Shown here: positions 63,830 through 64,000 of the stretch, piece by piece
Layout of the letters: the number at the start of each line of letters is the position of its first letter
How positions within the stretch are numbered: position 1 is the first letter of the stretch
From: Akkermansiaceae bacterium
GTDB taxonomy: Bacteria; Verrucomicrobiota; Verrucomicrobiia; Verrucomicrobiales; Akkermansiaceae
Assembly (NCBI GenBank): GCA_024233135.1
Contig: JACKPZ010000014.1
Span: 1 to 64,000 of the forward strand
DNA length: 64,000 nucleotides
Direction of reading: 5' to 3'
Notes under the pieces: generated by a model
The model's database searches: none
Seen by the model: only the letters and a program-made list of their open reading frames with translations
What the model was told of the DNA's origin: nothing
Program-made: the position numbers and the translations under genes

Positions 63830-64000
63830 ATGTTCCCCACTTTCACCCTCCCCCCCCGGAAGTTGTGGAGCGCCTCGATGGTCGCGCTTGCTTGTTGCTG
63901 CGGCTCCGTGGCGGCCCAGAATTTCTCCCTCCAGCTCGCGGATACCGACCCGCTCGGAATCGACGCATTCGTGCCCGGTCTCGATGAACTCGGCGTCGGC
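63830..64000 (+). CDS. exported protein, 5' part only
   Basis: An open frame of 57 codons that continues beyond the right edge. It has a signal peptide (basic n-region PPRKLW, core ASMVALACCCGS, cut near VAAQ) and a mature start, FSLQLADTDPLGIDAFV, with no family features yet. The gene follows the Exb-linked operon by about 100 bases on the same strand; the hairpin at 63741 lies between. Confidence 0.6.
   Translation, partial: MFPTFTLPPRKLWSASMVALACCCGSVAAQNFSLQLADTDPLGIDAFVPGLDELGVG

Overview
The window is GC-rich, tightly packed bacterial chromosome. I infer a member of the Verrucomicrobiota, perhaps near Luteolibacter, Haloferula or Akkermansia. The reasons are a division and cell-wall cluster with a MurC-MurB fusion and a divergent FtsZ, large exported proteins of W..DP or TPR repeats, a mixed set of polysaccharide hydrolases, an ExbB/ExbD/TPR envelope module, and leaders that mostly lack a Shine-Dalgarno sequence. 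This is inference from gene content. No rRNA or tRNA gene was seen.

Layout. 1-4050: a small exported protein with a strong terminator, then a GH32 fructan/sucrose hydrolase and an MFS sugar porter. 4100-10500: FdhD converging on a YdeP-type molybdopterin oxidoreductase, preceded by a very large exported protein of unknown function. 10500-15400: a GH43 glycosidase, a LuxR-type response regulator with its PAS histidine kinase, and a membrane protein. 15400-18540: leucyl-tRNA synthetase and an exported thioredoxin-like protein. 18680-22925: RND efflux adaptor and pump. 22990-24860: small exported proteins with STN-like segments and a less GC-rich patch. 24860-26971: a W..DP repeat protein.

27090-35577 is the cell-wall and division operon murG, murC-murB, ddl, ftsQ, ftsA, ftsZ, with overlaps or short gaps throughout. 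FtsZ carries a very long acidic, proline-rich linker. Then come Dps, a retropepsin-like protease, a REP-associated tyrosine transposase next to two tandem 39-bp REP-like units, a GH95 enzyme with an inserted discoidin-like domain, a stand-alone H-type lectin, and two WxWxIP flavoenzymes flanking a Phd/VapC-type toxin-antitoxin pair.

45675-56484 is read on the minus strand: an ABC exporter of the MacA/FtsX type with thpR inside it, alkC, and a YtrA-like operon (GntR regulator, ABC ATPase, two membrane subunits) with a clear operator palindrome. Then follow trmL and a membrane protein. 57840-63731 is ExbB, two ExbD proteins, a 1003-residue TPR protein and a smaller exported protein, probably one energised envelope machine. 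The start of another exported protein runs off the right edge.

Points most worth a second look: an inverted repeat that would hide the start codon of an ABC permease; a perfect 24-bp palindromic element that provides the alkC stop codon; two compensating frame changes in the last gene of the YtrA-like operon; the FtsZ T7-loop substitution and linker; the RAYT/REP pair; and the GH95 enzyme with its domain insertion beside a lectin.
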